Shown here: piece by piece, positions 54,116-63,701 of the stretch
Layout: each line of letters opens with the position of its first letter
Position numbering within the stretch: position 1 is the first letter of the stretch
Assembly: GCA_900239685.1 (NCBI GenBank)
Contig: OENT01000533.1
Span: forward strand, 33,164-97,163
From: Rotaria macrura
Lineage: Eukaryota; Rotifera; Eurotatoria; Philodinida; Philodinidae
DNA length: 64,000 nucleotides
Direction: 5' to 3'
Program-made: the position numbers and the translations under genes
The notes under the pieces: model-generated
Seen by the model: the letters and a program-made list of their open reading frames with translations, nothing else
Told to the model about the DNA's origin: nothing
Database searches by the model: none

Positions 54116-54523
54116 TGCAGAATTCCTACCAAGCAGAATTCAGAATTCTTTATACTTGTTCATAAAAACAATTCATGTGTTACATCACAAATGCTCCCTC
54201 CTGTTTACTTTCCAGAAGAGAAAATAGAATTCTGTTCACTTAGCAGAAGACAAACTTTCGACTTACAAATTAGATAACTATCACTCACAAAGAAAATAAT
54301 TCTGTTGAAGAATTCAAAGTCACTAGCAGAAATGAAAACAGAATTCTGTTTACTTAGCAGAAGGCAAACTTTGAATTCGTAAACTAGACCACTGTTTGTC
54401 GATAGAATAGAGTTCTACAGAATTCTGTAAAATTGTAAGCAGAAAAAGTTCCTAGGTTAGTTGCCTCGTAAGAAAATTTATAAGTGTACAGAATTCTGAA
54501 TTCTACTTGGTAAGAATTCTGCA
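54116..54523. mobile_element. Foldback element rich in CAGAATTC
   Basis: Left arm 54116-54157 and right arm 54482-54523 are inverted copies, 42 nt each with about 4 mismatches, both starting TGCAGAATTC. The interior has an imperfect direct repeat of about 40 bp (54229-54268 and 54342-54380) sharing ACTTAGCAGAAG and CAAACTTT. It has no coding capacity. Flanking target duplication not identified. Confidence 0.75.
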
Positions 54524-55240
54524 ACTGCTGCTTCACTAGCGCGTCCTCTTCTTTGAGGTAATTTAAAAGTAAACAAAATAACCAGTAAAAAATCTTATTC
54601 GTGTGGTGCATATTGACTACAAGGGAAAGAGATACTTAAACGAGCAGACCTAAAAATCAAACAGACAAGAAGAAAAATGTCTTATCTGTAGCGCTTGAAC
54701 AGGCTCAATGCCTATTTTATTTCATATGATCCTCCCTTGAATCGAGGGGAAAACATTTTTTGCGTGACAAAATATTTCTTTCGGTCAGAAAACTCACAGC
54801 TGAAAATTCAGAGATATTTTATTGCAAATTTGGATTCCTCGAACTTGATCACCTCCGATCAAATTTTTGTTAATCACATCAGTATTAGGAGGCGCGTGGG
54901 TGTAAACAATCAGTAACGACTACCCATTTATTTTATACCTTATATCCCTTCAGAGAGTCGAAAGAATAGGCAGAAAAAGGTATCCATCGGGGCCTTTTCT
55001 GTCTTTGTCTATTTCGTTCATGCTCGAATGGATATGCGAGGGTAGCAGTGCATACAAGGACGGTGAGTGGTATATAAACGATAGCCGAATGCAATATTAT
55101 CATTTTAACCAATTTATTACAGCGAGTGACAACAACCAAAAATTTAGTATTCGTAAGATTTTTGTAATTTGTGCATCTCCCACTGATTGGCTGTTATTTA
55201 TATTTAGCACATCATAATCGAGAGGGCCAATAAAGCTACG

Positions 55241-55772
55241 ATGAATCTGTTGCAATTGACTTTGATCTTAACTGCATTTATTCCAATGATGGTCTATTCA
55301 AGATCATACTATGGACAGCAATTAGATAGTGCATTCGCAGATCTTTTTGCAGAATCTCGTGCAGCAATACAGCAAACGTATGTATCATCGGTTTAATAGC
55401 ACAAATGATGCATTAATTGAATGACATTCACTCTTCTCTCTGTTTCCTTATTTCAGTCCTAAATGTAATTGGATTACATATGATCTTGATACAACTGGAA
55501 AAGTCTATACAACCACTCCGTATTACTGTGAAAAAAAAACATTGGTTGGTGGTTATTGTATTCTTGCATGGTCTGATGCAGTGGCTTTATGTAATAGTGA
55601 TACAAGTTGTGCTGGTTTCGCATTTCCAACTAATAATAATTGGCATAGTCACTACGATAACGGCAAGGAAGCTTCTGTACAACTATACGGCAATCCAAAA
55701 GGATCAGCAGCTTCTGCTCCTAATTCGGAGTGGTATACTTTCCCCAAAAAATGTTGGCAATTCAATACATAG
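55241..55772 (+). CDS. Small secreted cysteine-rich protein, PAN/apple-like
   Basis: Two exons, 55241-55377 and 55457-55772, joined by a 79-nt GT-AG intron, encode about 150 residues. The first ~20 residues (MNLLQLTLILTAFIPMMVYS) are a clear signal peptide. After a short helix-like segment come six cysteines: PKCNW, PYYCEKK, GGYCILAW, VALCNSD, TSCAGF and KKCWQF. The pattern AWSDAVALCNSDTSCAGFAF is like the core of PAN/apple modules, where a helix with paired cysteines is followed by a strand, but I cannot assign the fold with certainty. The stop follows WQFNT. The TATATAAAC at 55072-55080 could be a core promoter element. It is the only convincing gene in the repeat-rich 16 kb at the right and is surrounded by foldback elements. 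Confidence 0.72.
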
Positions 55773-56645
55773 GAGTCGGCGACGGTTTCGGTGACGGTGG
55801 AGCACTGCACGAAGATATTTGAAAAACATTTAAATCGTAGACATTTTTTTTCAAGCCATTTTTATTATATTTCTATTGACTTTAATTAAAAAAGACAAAT
55901 TTTGGTTAATTTTCATTTCATTAAACTTTGAATAGTGTATTACAGTTAGAGTTCTTTTTAAGTATTTCTCTTCTTTTGTGTATGCCTTTAGCTTTAATTT
56001 AAATATTTTTCGTATGATATATAGTATTCAATCAGAAAGTGATTTACGTGGCGCTAGCAAGGAAGAATGGGAAATATGATAGAATCATAACTGAGCTATG
56101 GATAATTCAGGAAATGATTATTTGCTATTTTCACACTATTAAACAAAACGTAATGCTGAACTCGCGCGTAACGTCGACTAAATTGTAAAGAGTATTTGTT
56201 TGCTATTTTCGTTTGCTCAAAGAATCGATGACTATATCCGATTTGTGCACTTATATCCACCACAGTTCAGCTATGATTTCGTATAGTACAATTCAGTTTA
56301 GACTTCGAGCGATTTCCATTGCTGTATGATACAATGGTAGAAACATAAAGTATGTTGATTTCATAATACTTAGCAAGTGACCGATTTTATTTGTACTCGG
56401 TTATATTTCGTATGTGGGTCACCCAGAATCTCTTGTTGCTACTCTAGAAAATAAAAACGTGACTCTAGAACGAATTTCAAGTGTCTTTTTTATGAATAAA
56501 TTTTGATGGATAATTATAAACTATTGCCGATGTGCTGCCTCAAGAAAAAATATTCAAGGGTTGCTATGACATTGTCTATAATCTACACTGAAAAAGGTAT
56601 ATTCCGTTTTCGCCGACAATTTTTTTCGCCGACGACGATTTTCAT
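55773..56645. other. Spacer, nothing recognised
   Basis: 3' flank of the cysteine-rich protein gene. No coding sequence or delimited repeat was seen except the approach to the hairpin at 56646. Confidence 0.4.
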
Positions 56646-56726
56646 CGATTCCAACTTCACCGAAAGAATTTTTCTTTGTTTCCATTTTAGAAAGAAAGAA
56701 AAATTCTTTCACTGAAGTTGGAATCG
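56646..56726. repeat. 32-bp inverted repeat with 17-nt loop
   Basis: Arms 56646-56677 and 56695-56726 pair at 30 of 32 positions (CGATTCCAACTTCA...GAAAGAATTTTTC). Flanking TTTTCGCC (left) and GGCGAAAA (right) extend the inverted symmetry, so this is probably a MITE of roughly 150 bp at about 56597-56750. Confidence 0.8.
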
Positions 56727-56759
56727 GCGAAAATGGACGAAACCCTGTAAAAAAGGTGC

Positions 56760-57589
56760 CAAATGAAACATGACAGGCTTCGTGGTGATTTTCTGTACCA
56801 TATAGGTTTCCGACGAATTATACGAATTCTAGCAGAGGTTTAGTGATATTCAATAATTCGTAACTGACCATTAAAAGTTTCAAAAGTTTCAAACGTTTCG
56901 TTAGAAACCTTTTCGAAACAATAAATCGCCAGAGGTTCCGTAATAAACTTTATTGAGTTACGCGGTAAAAAGGTTTCCGTAATATATCTCAAATATATAA
57001 GAGGCTCATACCCTAATGTACTGTTAGCTCTCGTTTTGTGAATTACGTAGCCATGGTAGAACTAATATTTAGTCTGCCAAAAATAGAGAGCTGAACATGT
57101 TTTAATAATCGACTTTGTCGTCGTGTCATACATAGAAATGTATCCAGTGATCGATACGATAGAACATCAACAACTGCGCAATAACGAAAGACAAAAAGAT
57201 AATCACGAGATGAATCATAGTTGAGAGATTACGTAACAAGACGAATTAGAGATTCAAAGAATAGATAACACAAGATAAACTTTTAGCGTCAGTAAGCACC
57301 GTCTACTGACGCTAACATGTTCAAAAGCGACCTTTATTGAACTCGTCTTCAGAACAATGATTCCATGATAAATCACACAATTATCTGCTTTCTTCAGAAT
57401 TTCATTCTTTCACTTTTCTATAAACCATACTCGTAGAAACGTCCCAAAACATTTATAAATATTCATGTTTCTTTCTCCGTAAATACACGATCTTGCAAGA
57501 TTTCTATTGCTCAACCAACAGACAATCGTAAAAGCTTTCTAAATATTGTCAGTTGCTATGCTAGAAGTAACCAGAGATCCGATCGGTTA
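56760..57589. other. Spacer with small stem-loops
   Basis: Contains palindromic GTTTC/GAAAC runs near 56877-56930 and the perfect hairpin at 57283-57315. No gene was recognised. Confidence 0.4.
57283..57315. repeat. Perfect 12-bp hairpin
   Basis: TTAGCGTCAGTA and its exact inverse TACTGACGCTAA are separated by 9 nt. The structure is terminator-like or a small inverted repeat; its function is unknown. Confidence 0.85.
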
Positions 57590-57725
57590 AGGATTTCTTT
57601 TTAACCGAACCGAAAAATTTGCTAATCGAACCGAGCCGAGCCGATTTTTATTTTTAAAACTTTTAACTGAGCCGAACCGAACCGAATTAGCATTTAACCG
57701 AGTCGGACCGATCCCAACCGAAAAT
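57590..57725. repeat. CCGAA/CCGAG-rich tandem-like tract
   Basis: Repeated AACCGA, GAACCGA and GAGCCGA words occur on both sides of a TTTTTATTTTTAAAAC core, giving loose inverted symmetry (GCTAATCGAACCGAGCCGAG versus CGAACCGAATTAGC). Confidence 0.6.
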
Positions 57726-58131
57726 TTTGTACAATTTTCAGATTTTTTTAAGGAACTTTTGATGTTATTATGAAGTTTGTCTTAGAAACTGATAATTGCT
57801 TTTCACTATAGATAAATTTATTTATCCAGCTTTAATAAAAATAAATGTGAAAACCTTGGACATAAGTCCGAGAGTAATGTGTACTTCACAAAGTGAATGA
57901 GACAAATCAGTCATTCTAGAATGTGTGCACGAAGGAAGTATCTTGGTAAACCTTTTTGGGAAACACCAAAACTAGTGGTTATCTGAGACATATCTAGGCA
58001 TTTGGTTTATGGATGCAGTATTTGTGCATTTTCTGACCTTTTTCAGGCGATGTTTTGTTAGAAAGCTACGACTTGGTTCGAAACTAATATCGGATCCGGA
58101 ATCAGCGTTAAAAACTGAGTCGAGTTATATG

Positions 58132-58432
58132 CCCAGGGAAAACCACCAGATGTTAAGATCTGATAAGATTCTGCATCTGATCTTATATGATCGTGTAAGA
58201 TCCGACAAAAAATCGTACGAAAATCGTAGTCTCTGAGATCTTGCATCAGATCGTACGATCAGATTCTTGAAAGATCTTGCAACTTAATAAGATCTTTCAA
58301 GAATCTTACTGTGCGATCTGATGCAAGATATCAGAGACTACGATTTTTTGTCTGATTCTTGTAAGATTTTGCCCACATTTCAAGATCTTGTATATATTTC
58401 ATAAGATCTTGTGTCAGAGTTTTCGACCTGGG
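58132..58432. mobile_element. 302-bp foldback MITE, copy B
   Basis: Second well-preserved copy of the element at 51217. It begins CCCAGGG and ends CCTGGG, with the central palindrome GATTCTTGAAAGATCTT / AAGATCTTTCAAGAATC at about 58260-58310. No clear target duplication: the flanks are ATATG on the left and TGCAT on the right. Confidence 0.83.
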
Positions 58433-58483
58433 TGCATTGTGGATAATTCTGAGAAAATACATTTTTTTGAATAAATCCCTGCA

Positions 58484-58514
58484 CCCCCCACCCCCCCCCC
58501 CCCCCCCCCCCCCC
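58484..58514. repeat. Poly(C) tract
   Basis: Six C, one A, then 24 C in otherwise AT-rich DNA. The length may be an assembly approximation. On the minus strand it is a long G run capable of G-quadruplex formation. Confidence 0.9.
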
Positions 58515-59603
58515 TATGGGATTGTTTGGTCAATAATGACAATTTCTTCGATAACTCAGCCATTTCTTGCGGGATCCTTGTCATCTTTGAACTCAACCGA
58601 GATATTGATGAGAAAATTCTGTGCACAAAATTTCAGCTCAATCGAATGTATTTGTAAAGAGTTATTATAAACATATTCGCAGAGATTATTTTGAAAGATG
58701 ATCTCATACTAGCACCGTCACCTTGTTGGTATAGCTGATCATAAATGGGGACGGCGTAACGGTGGCAGCTTGTTCGAATAGACTTCTCAAATTTTTCGCG
58801 GCTTTTTTTGTGTAATTATTGCCCTTTATTTTCTTTTCCTAAGCATATTAGTTTATAATTCAATTGCTTCTTACTGATGTATTCGTAAATAATGGTTCAA
58901 AATCTCAAGCTAATCATAATGTCATGTTCTGTTGGTTTTTGTTCCTAAATGAGGTTCGCACACTCAAGAAAATCTTACAAGCACAATTTTGGTTTTGATC
59001 GTGCCCCTTCTAATAAACTCGTCAAATATTTTCTTTATTTGCAGTTATAGCTATTTGTAGTCTAGATTTTCTTGGTCTCAATAGGGCACTTCTTTTTATG
59101 TATTTTCGGTTTTCAAAACAATACAGAAAATTTTTATCGAGTACACTATATAAAGTCATAATCCTGTTATATTTCTTTACTCTATTTGATTCGATCCACT
59201 GATTAATTAATCTATTTTACATATTGTTTTCGCTAATGTTTCAATGGCATTTGTCTTTCTCTTTTTTCCTTTCTTCATTTATTTTCATAAACAATTATTG
59301 GGCGATAATACGTAATTCAAATACTTTTGATTTATACAAATATCTATCTACAGTAACTCAGGTCGAACCTTCGTCTGCTTGCATAGCAGTGATACTTTTA
59401 TCTGTTTCTGAATTCTTGAAATGAATTAATTCATTACTATTAAGATTTGTTTTGATTTTATATTTATGAATGTTTAAGCATTGACTACCCATGCAGGTGA
59501 TAATGTAAAATACGGGACGTTATTTTTCATGAATAATGTAGTTAATTTAATGCCAATGCAACCTATTTCATACATGTAATGCATTATTTACGAAATACCG
59601 GAC
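58515..59603. other. Spacer, nothing assignable
   Basis: AT-rich DNA between the MITE and the long inverted repeat. No family-recognisable coding sequence. Confidence 0.4.
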
Positions 59604-59851
59604 AAAATGCTCGATAATCCATTGTTTTTAAATGAATTATTTCAAATTTCACCATTATTTTTCCACAATGCGTTATAATGCATGAAAATTTGAAAATATA
59701 ACGCAATACAAAACGTGTTGAAATCGTGAAAATGTTTAATTAATTATATTGCGTTATATTTTCAAATTTTCATGCACTATAACGCATTGTGGAAAAATAA
59801 TGGTGAAATTTGAAATAATTCATTTAAAAACAATGAATTATCGAGCATTTT
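59604..59851. mobile_element. Near-perfect 105-bp inverted repeat (foldback/MITE)
   Basis: Left arm 59604-59708 and right arm 59747-59851 are inverted copies with only two mismatches over 105 nt, separated by a 38-nt loop. The arms begin AAAATGCTCGATAAT and end at TATAACGCAATA next to the loop. No open frame is present. Such high arm identity means recent formation, recent conversion between arms, or constraint. A transcript across it would form a long double-stranded RNA. Confidence 0.88.
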
Positions 59852-59965
59852 TCAATTATTTAGTAGTTCATATTGAATTTAAGCATTTGCTTCAAAATAC
59901 TAGAAGTCATTAATTGAATATTTGTTCTGAATTCTCTTGGATCTTTTATTTTCGTTTCAATGCAG

Positions 59966-60052
59966 GATTGAAGACCGTTTGGAAGAATTAACTCGTCATC
60001 ATCAATTAGAGATTTTGCTGAAATGTTGTCGATCGCTTTCTTCGAATGAATG
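59966..60052 (+). CDS. Possible orphan coding exon
   Basis: An 87-nt segment preceded by a pyrimidine tract and TGCAG acceptor and followed by a GTATCT donor. Read in the only open phase it gives IEDRLEELTRHHQLEIL then LKCCRSLSSNE, a plausible coiled helical peptide. No partner exon was recognised within the window. It could belong to a gene spread through the repeats or be a relic. Treat as tentative. Confidence 0.3.
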
Positions 60053-60197
60053 GTATCTATAGTTTAGTATTATCGTTTGGTAATTTTTTTATTTTCTCTT
60101 TATCTGCGTTTTTCATTTTGACTTTTGCTATTCCTTTTATTTGATCTCAATGTTTATTTCTTAATTCGAACTGCATATGACCACTTTTCGTTATATT

Positions 60198-60493
60198 TCA
60201 CTCAAACACCATAATTAATTCCAATTGCTGTTTGAACGATTGTTTCAATATTTGATCTAATTCAAGTTGTTGATAACGACGTTCGTGATGGCGATAAAAA
60301 TTAACTTTCGTGTACTTTTTATCAAATGATTTGATGCGAATTAGTGTTCGAATGAGATGATAGATAAGAGATGGATGAACAAACTGGTAATCACACTTTG
60401 TGATGCTCGATTTCACAATTATTTTCTTCAGGTCTTGCACATCTTTCACTATAGCTTGCCTTACGTCAATCTGGAGTGTCTTATAGTATGCAC
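60198..60493 (-). CDS. Possible coding remnant, unknown family
   Basis: A minus-strand frame open from just after a TGA at 60494-60496 down to a TGA at 60198-60200, about 98 codons, with an internal ATG at 60447-60449. The peptide is basic and helical-looking (IDVRQAIVKDVQDLKKIIVK near the start; YQQLELDQILKQSFKQQLEL near the end) and may be the last exon of a gene, with CTCCAG at about 60470 as an acceptor. It is not recognised as any family. Confidence 0.3.
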
Positions 60494-60496
60494 TTC

Positions 60497-61479
60497 ATAT
60501 AAAAGTATCATTTTGCATAATGCAAAAAATAAATTAGTTAAACTTTCAATCATATTTTGTTATTGTTGTTCAATCAAGTGTGATGGTTTGTCTTTATAAA
60601 AAATGCTTGTGCATACACAAATAAGTGTAAATGAGAAAATTCATCGAGAGCACAAGAAACAAGTGACAATTTTATTTTCATTGTTTGGAAATATTCCAAT
60701 GTAGATAATTCACATTGAGCCCATTGTATTCGAATCTTTCAAAGGAATAACAAAGGAAATGGATACTTGTGTTTTCTATGGATTTTCTCATCTTCTTTTA
60801 TTTGTGTCAGAAGATATTCTTCGTACAAGGATAAATCGTCACACTTCATTGAACAACGATAAATAAAATGATTGATTGTTTTGTTACTCTTGCTTTTACG
60901 TTGCACCTCTGCCATAATATGAATAGGGACGTTGAATTATACCCGTTTAGCTATTTGATATTTATATGTATATAAATAGATTCGCATCGCATTAAAGGAA
61001 CTCATTCATTGGTGACTTTTATTTTTATGAATATATTTTTGGATATGATGTGAAAATTTCGTACAGATAAATCTTCTATTGATTATCAACACAAATGATA
61101 CGTAAAAGATACAATGCGTTTTCGAATAAAATTGATCTAGTTATTGCTTTCTTTATGTTCCTGTTCTCTTTGACATTCTAATGCAATTGGAGTAATGCTA
61201 ACCTGTGTGCTTCAATGATAAATAAAAGAATAACAAGAAAGAAAGCAATATTTATATCAATGCAATTAAATAAATATATTTTGATCGTTTACGCATGATT
61301 TGTGTTGATAAGATGAAACAGATAAAAACGACTAATTAGTAATTCGTTTCTCTGTTTCTTATTGCCTTGTCTCGAGTGTTCTCTTGATTATATCACAGAT
61401 TTGAACAGGGCAGCACTATAGGGGGAGGATAGCAGGAGCGGCGTGAGGGGGGGGGAAGGTCACTCCTGCTCAGTTAACC
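60497..61479. other. Spacer with G-rich patch
   Basis: No gene was recognised. It includes a purine-rich patch with a run of 10 G at 61446-61455 and the inverted words AGCAGGAG and CTCCTGCT around it. Confidence 0.4.
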
Positions 61480-61560
61480 TGGACTTTCTCCGATTTCGAA
61501 AATTTTGATGGATCATTTTAAGTTGGGTGAATTTATTTTACTAAGAAGTTAACTACGGCT

Positions 61561-61650
61561 TTGAAGAATTCCATTGGATAATTTTCTCCAATTTTGAAGA
61601 ATTCCATTGGATAATTTTCTCCAATTTTGAAGAATGCCCCCACATAATTT
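61561..61650. repeat. 33-bp tandem repeat, about 2.7 copies
   Basis: The unit begins TTGAAGAATTCCATTGGATA and continues AATTTTCTCCAAT. It recurs at 61561 and 61594, then degrades from 61627 onward. Confidence 0.85.
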
Positions 61651-62455
61651 TCTCCCGCTTTTGAGAACTAATATGTAATTTTTTTCAATGTTGGAGAAAG
61701 CCAAGCGTGAAATGGCTGATTTTTTTGATTTTAAATCAAAAAAATTAGTGAGTCGATTAAAAGGTATGGGGGTAAATCAGCGAAAAACATTTTAGCGAAA
61801 AATTTTGAGCGAATACAAAACAGCGAAAAATGTTTGAGCGAAGAGATCTTTTAGCGAAATGTTTTTTGGTAAAAATATATATTGTGCGAATTGTGAAGGA
61901 TAAAACAGAAGTGTAAAATAGAGAAATCTTCAATTTAATGAAACATGAAAAATCATGGTCTTTTTTAATTTAAAATAAATGTAATAGATGAGCATCAACG
62001 ATATAAGAAATATCGACTTAGAAAAAAAAAGAATTCCAATCATAAAATCAATGAATAAATGTTGAATGTTGAACCACGATCAATTGTAGGCCATGAATAA
62101 ATTCCAACAGAGTAATTTGTTTTTGTAAATATATACATCATTGAACGATGTAACATCACTTACGGACGATTAGATATCGAAAAAAACGAATAAAATAGAT
62201 TAACATGCCGAGAAAAGTGAAACGAACAAGAGCTGTTGCATACGTATATATATACATCAACATGGTGATTCATTGTCAAGCAAATGATCGAATCTTATCA
62301 AGAAAAAATTGCTCTGATTTCCACAGTCACTGTTTTATTGCTAATAAAAAAACTTTGAGCTTTGGCTATTTTACTTTTCGAAGGTTTTATTTTCGCTATT
62401 GTTTAATTTCGCTGAAAATGTTTTTCGCTCTTTTATTTTCGCTATTGTAATTTTC

Positions 62456-63201
62456 CGTGGCACGATATTTCCGCGCGTGACATTACCGCGCCGATATTAC
62501 CGCGCCGATATTACCGCGCGACATTACCGCGCACGACACTTCCGCGCACGACGCTACCGCGCACGACACTACCGCGCATTGACACTACCGCGCATTGACA
62601 TTATCGCGCACGACACTACAGCGGACGACATATACGCGGAATTTTTTTNAAAAAGAAGTATAGTTGAATAATATTTATTGACAAATAAATTAATGAGAAC
62701 AAAAAACAAAATCTAAAGATAACAAGTAGTGAATAGCATATTCAAAAGTTAAACATAGATCTGGACATTTTCAAATACTCATCACGTGAAACATTATGAA
62801 ATTCTTTTACCATATTTTTTATTCGCTCATTGATTTTGTCATACTTTTTTCGTTTATTTGGAGTCTGTGTGCCAGTAAGAACAATTATACTCATCCTCTC
62901 ATTATTATCTGATCCAATTATTCCTTCTGACATAAGGTTTCATCTAAACTAATGGACCACAAAAAAGAACAACCTTCTCTGATTAATAGCCATAAGCTTA
63001 TTGATCAGATAAAAAAGAAACAAAAAAAATTCCGCGTATATGTCGTCCGCTGTAGTGTCGTGCGCGATAATGTCAATGCGCGGTAGTGTCAATGCGCGGT
63101 AGTGTCGTGCGCGGAAGTGTCGTGCGCGGTAATGTCGGCGCGGTAATGTCGGCGCGGTAATGTCGGCGCGGTAATTTCACGCGCGGAAATGTCGGTGAAC
63201 C
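62456..63201. mobile_element. Foldback element A with tandem-repeat arms, 9-bp target duplication
   Basis: GTAATTTTC at 62447-62455 and 63202-63210 is a 9-bp target-site duplication. The left arm (62456-62648) is 12 tandem units of 14-16 bp with consensus CACGACACTACCGCG; the right arm (63023-63201) is the inverted array of 11 units. Variant units occur in the same order in both arms: a TTCC unit, a CGTGA unit, shortened CCGA-ATTACCGCG units, two CATTGACA units, an ACAGCG unit, and a terminal GACGACATATACGCGGA. The left array has one extra CACGAC-type unit. The AT-rich middle (62650-63022) holds a 63-codon frame. There is one ambiguous base (N) at 62649. Long inverted repeats made of short tandem repeats plus 9-bp duplications are hallmarks of Drosophila FB-type foldback elements. 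Confidence 0.88.
62742..62933 (-). CDS. 63-residue frame in the middle of foldback element A
   Basis: Starts ATG at 62931-62933, stop at 62742-62744. The peptide is basic and hydrophilic, with PNKRKKYDKINERIKNMVKE followed by FHNVSRDEYLKM, consistent with a DNA- or RNA-associated helical segment. It has no recognised family. It is the only open frame spanning most of the element's middle. It could be a remnant exon of a transposase, captured host sequence, or chance. Confidence 0.3.
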   Translation of the reverse strand: MSEGIIGSDNNERMSIIVLTGTQTPNKRKKYDKINERIKNMVKEFHNVSRDEYLKMSRSMFNF

Positions 63202-63701
63202 GTAATTTTCGCTCAAACGACACCATATCGATTAAAACAATAAAATTTTGTATCCTTCTTCTTCAAAATATCAACATAGGACGAAACAGCTTAAATAGAA
63301 TTTTCCTGATTTCTGCGTTGTTTTTGAATAAAATCAATTCATTTAAATCAGAAGAATCAGAAATGAGAATTTTTCCTCTTGTAGAAAGCTATCTGATAGT
63401 TATCTCTGATTTTTGACATTTTCTCCGATTTTGGGATTGATCCCCATGCTCTAATCCTTCCGTGCCGCCTCTAGATTTGAACATCACGTTTTATTTCTGT
63501 ATTAATCTCTTTCTTTCATACTTTAACTGTTTCTTTCCCTCGTTCCAATATGAAAACCTATTTGCTAGATGTAACGGGTCCGGCAGGATAAATGGCGGTC
63601 TTAGTATTTTGCCGATATCTCCCTTAATCTTAGTCCGATTTGGCTCCCTTTTTTTTCAAAAGAATTGTCTTTCAAAGTTCTACAAAAGGATACTATTTTT
63701 A

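Larger units (their letters stand above)
61763..63228. mobile_element. Foldback element B with AGCGAAA-repeat arms, 9-bp target duplication
   Basis: CGATTAAAA occurs at 61754-61762 and again at 63229-63237 as a 9-bp target-site duplication. The left end starts GGTATGGGGG and continues with several AGCGAAA words spaced by 10-20 nt (61785-61860). The right end, read inverted, starts ATATGGTGTC and has the same AGCGAAAA words (62360-62455 plus 63202-63228). The right arm is interrupted by element A. Without A and its duplicated 9 bp, element B would be about 711 bp. The interior (61880-62350) has no recognised gene. Confidence 0.75.
61480..63440. repeat. Repeat family C, copy 2, host of nested elements
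   Basis: With the nested insertion at 61763-63228 removed, the remaining flanks read AAAGCCAAGCGTGAAATGGC then TGATTTTTTTGATTTT on the left, and GACGAAACAGCTTAAATAG then TTTTCCTGATTTCTG on the right. These match, in order, the copy at 48130-48445. The outer parts carry TTTCTCCGATTT words at 61489 and 63420 and the 33-bp tandem repeat at 61561-61650. Outer limits are approximate. Confidence 0.55.

Noticed and set aside
62456-63201. Regular repeats that could be mistaken for a CRISPR array
   Set aside because: Units are 14-16 bp and directly adjacent with no spacers, are present as inverted arrays, and the genome is eukaryotic with spliced genes.
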